From contig NZ_CP017481.1 in NCBI RefSeq assembly GCF_002307355.1, forward strand, positions 2,790,001 through 2,854,000: a stretch of DNA of 64,000 bases, given 5' to 3'. Below the pieces are notes generated by a model, which made no database searches, had not been told where the DNA came from, and saw only the letters and a list, made by a program, of their open reading frames with translations. This document shows, one piece after another, positions 63,806 through 64,000 of this stretch. The DNA is from Pectobacterium polaris (GTDB lineage: Bacteria > Pseudomonadota > Gammaproteobacteria > Enterobacterales > Enterobacteriaceae). Position 1 is the first letter of the stretch, and every line of letters starts with the position of its first letter. Made by a program: the position numbers and the translations under genes.

Positions 63806-64000
63806 TTACGTGTTCAGAGAAGAGAGGGCCGCCGTATCGGCAGGCTGCGTCAGCAAGGCGAGCAGCTCGCTGCACTGCTGGTGAAAGGCCTTATTGTCAC
63901 GCTGGCGCGGATGCGGCAGCGAAATCGTCGCAATCTGGCGGATACGTCCCGGGCGCGGGGCCAGCACGACGACGCGATCGGCGAGATAGACCGCTTCCTC
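63806..64000 (-). CDS. ABC transporter ATPase, SsuB/TauB type (5' part outside window)
   Basis: The open frame runs from the window edge to TAA at 63806-63808, giving 64 C-terminal residues. EEAVYLADRVVVLAPRPGRI is the typical end of the SsuB/TauB/NrtD ATPases just past the H-loop. Walker motifs lie outside the window. It precedes the ASST-like gene by 16 bp on the same strand, so they share an operon. Confidence 0.8.
   Translation of the reverse strand, partial: EEAVYLADRVVVLAPRPGRIRQIATISLPHPRQRDNKAFHQQCSELLALLTQPADTAALSSLNT

Overview
The window reads as chromosome of a soft-rot enterobacterium, most likely Pectobacterium (Dickeya or another Pectobacteriaceae is the alternative). Several proteins match Enterobacterales proteins almost word for word as I remember them (Cbl, GltP, DcuB, ProP, PatA, PatD, Amn). 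Five ERIC elements lie between genes, and a complete hemophore (Has) operon is present. There are no rRNA or tRNA genes, no IS elements, prophage or CRISPR. This is ordinary gene-dense chromosome with many transport islands.

Layout. 1-6.4 kb: an aspartate-racemase-family gene (cut by the window edge), a divergent LysR regulator, a dicarboxylate/amino-acid symporter, and a CitMHS citrate transporter with a tandem-wHTH GntR-type regulator downstream and a short leader ORF upstream. 6.8-11.3 kb: formate dehydrogenase FdhF, with Cys where E. coli has selenocysteine, and a chemoreceptor. 11.7-19.5 kb: a Fur-box-preceded iron-uptake operon of the FTR1-P19 type (permease, P19, DUF2318 membrane protein, two MacB-like permeases, ATPase, TlpA-like lipoprotein).

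19.5-33.6 kb: a DMT exporter, an AraC regulator, the sulfonate-starvation regulator Cbl, GltP, an Fe-ADH-family dehydrogenase, a sulfonate/taurine-type ABC transporter, an Ldh_2-family dehydrogenase, a CuyA-like L-cysteate sulfo-lyase/D-cysteine desulfhydrase, a second Asp/Glu racemase and DcuB. Read together, 22-32 kb is a candidate locus for using C3 organosulfonates such as cysteate or sulfolactate.

34.5-44.7 kb: hasI-hasS-hasR-hasA-hasD-hasE-hasF on the minus strand. HasI/HasS/HasR form a surface-signalling trio, HasA is the hemophore and HasDEF its type I secretion system. A perfect 7-1-7 Fur box precedes hasI and a second Fur-like box precedes hasR. 44.8-48.3 kb: an unannotatable 56-aa ORF and the putrescine degradation genes patD and patA. 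48.4-50.4 kb: a methyltransferase divergent from a PchR/YbtA-type regulator with a Fur-like site between. 50.7-54.1 kb: proP, a small Cys-rich exported protein and amn.

54.4-60.7 kb: a five-gene operon of two Opp/Dpp ATPases, an MFS exporter, a lipoprotein substrate-binding protein and a fused two-domain permease, with a Zur-like operator just upstream. Its composition resembles the staphylococcal cnt metallophore transport genes without the biosynthesis genes. 60.9-64 kb: an Rpn-family nuclease, an arylsulfotransferase-like protein fused to a thioredoxin-like domain, and the 3' end of a sulfonate-type ABC ATPase gene.

All family calls come from reading the translations. No alignment or database search was run.
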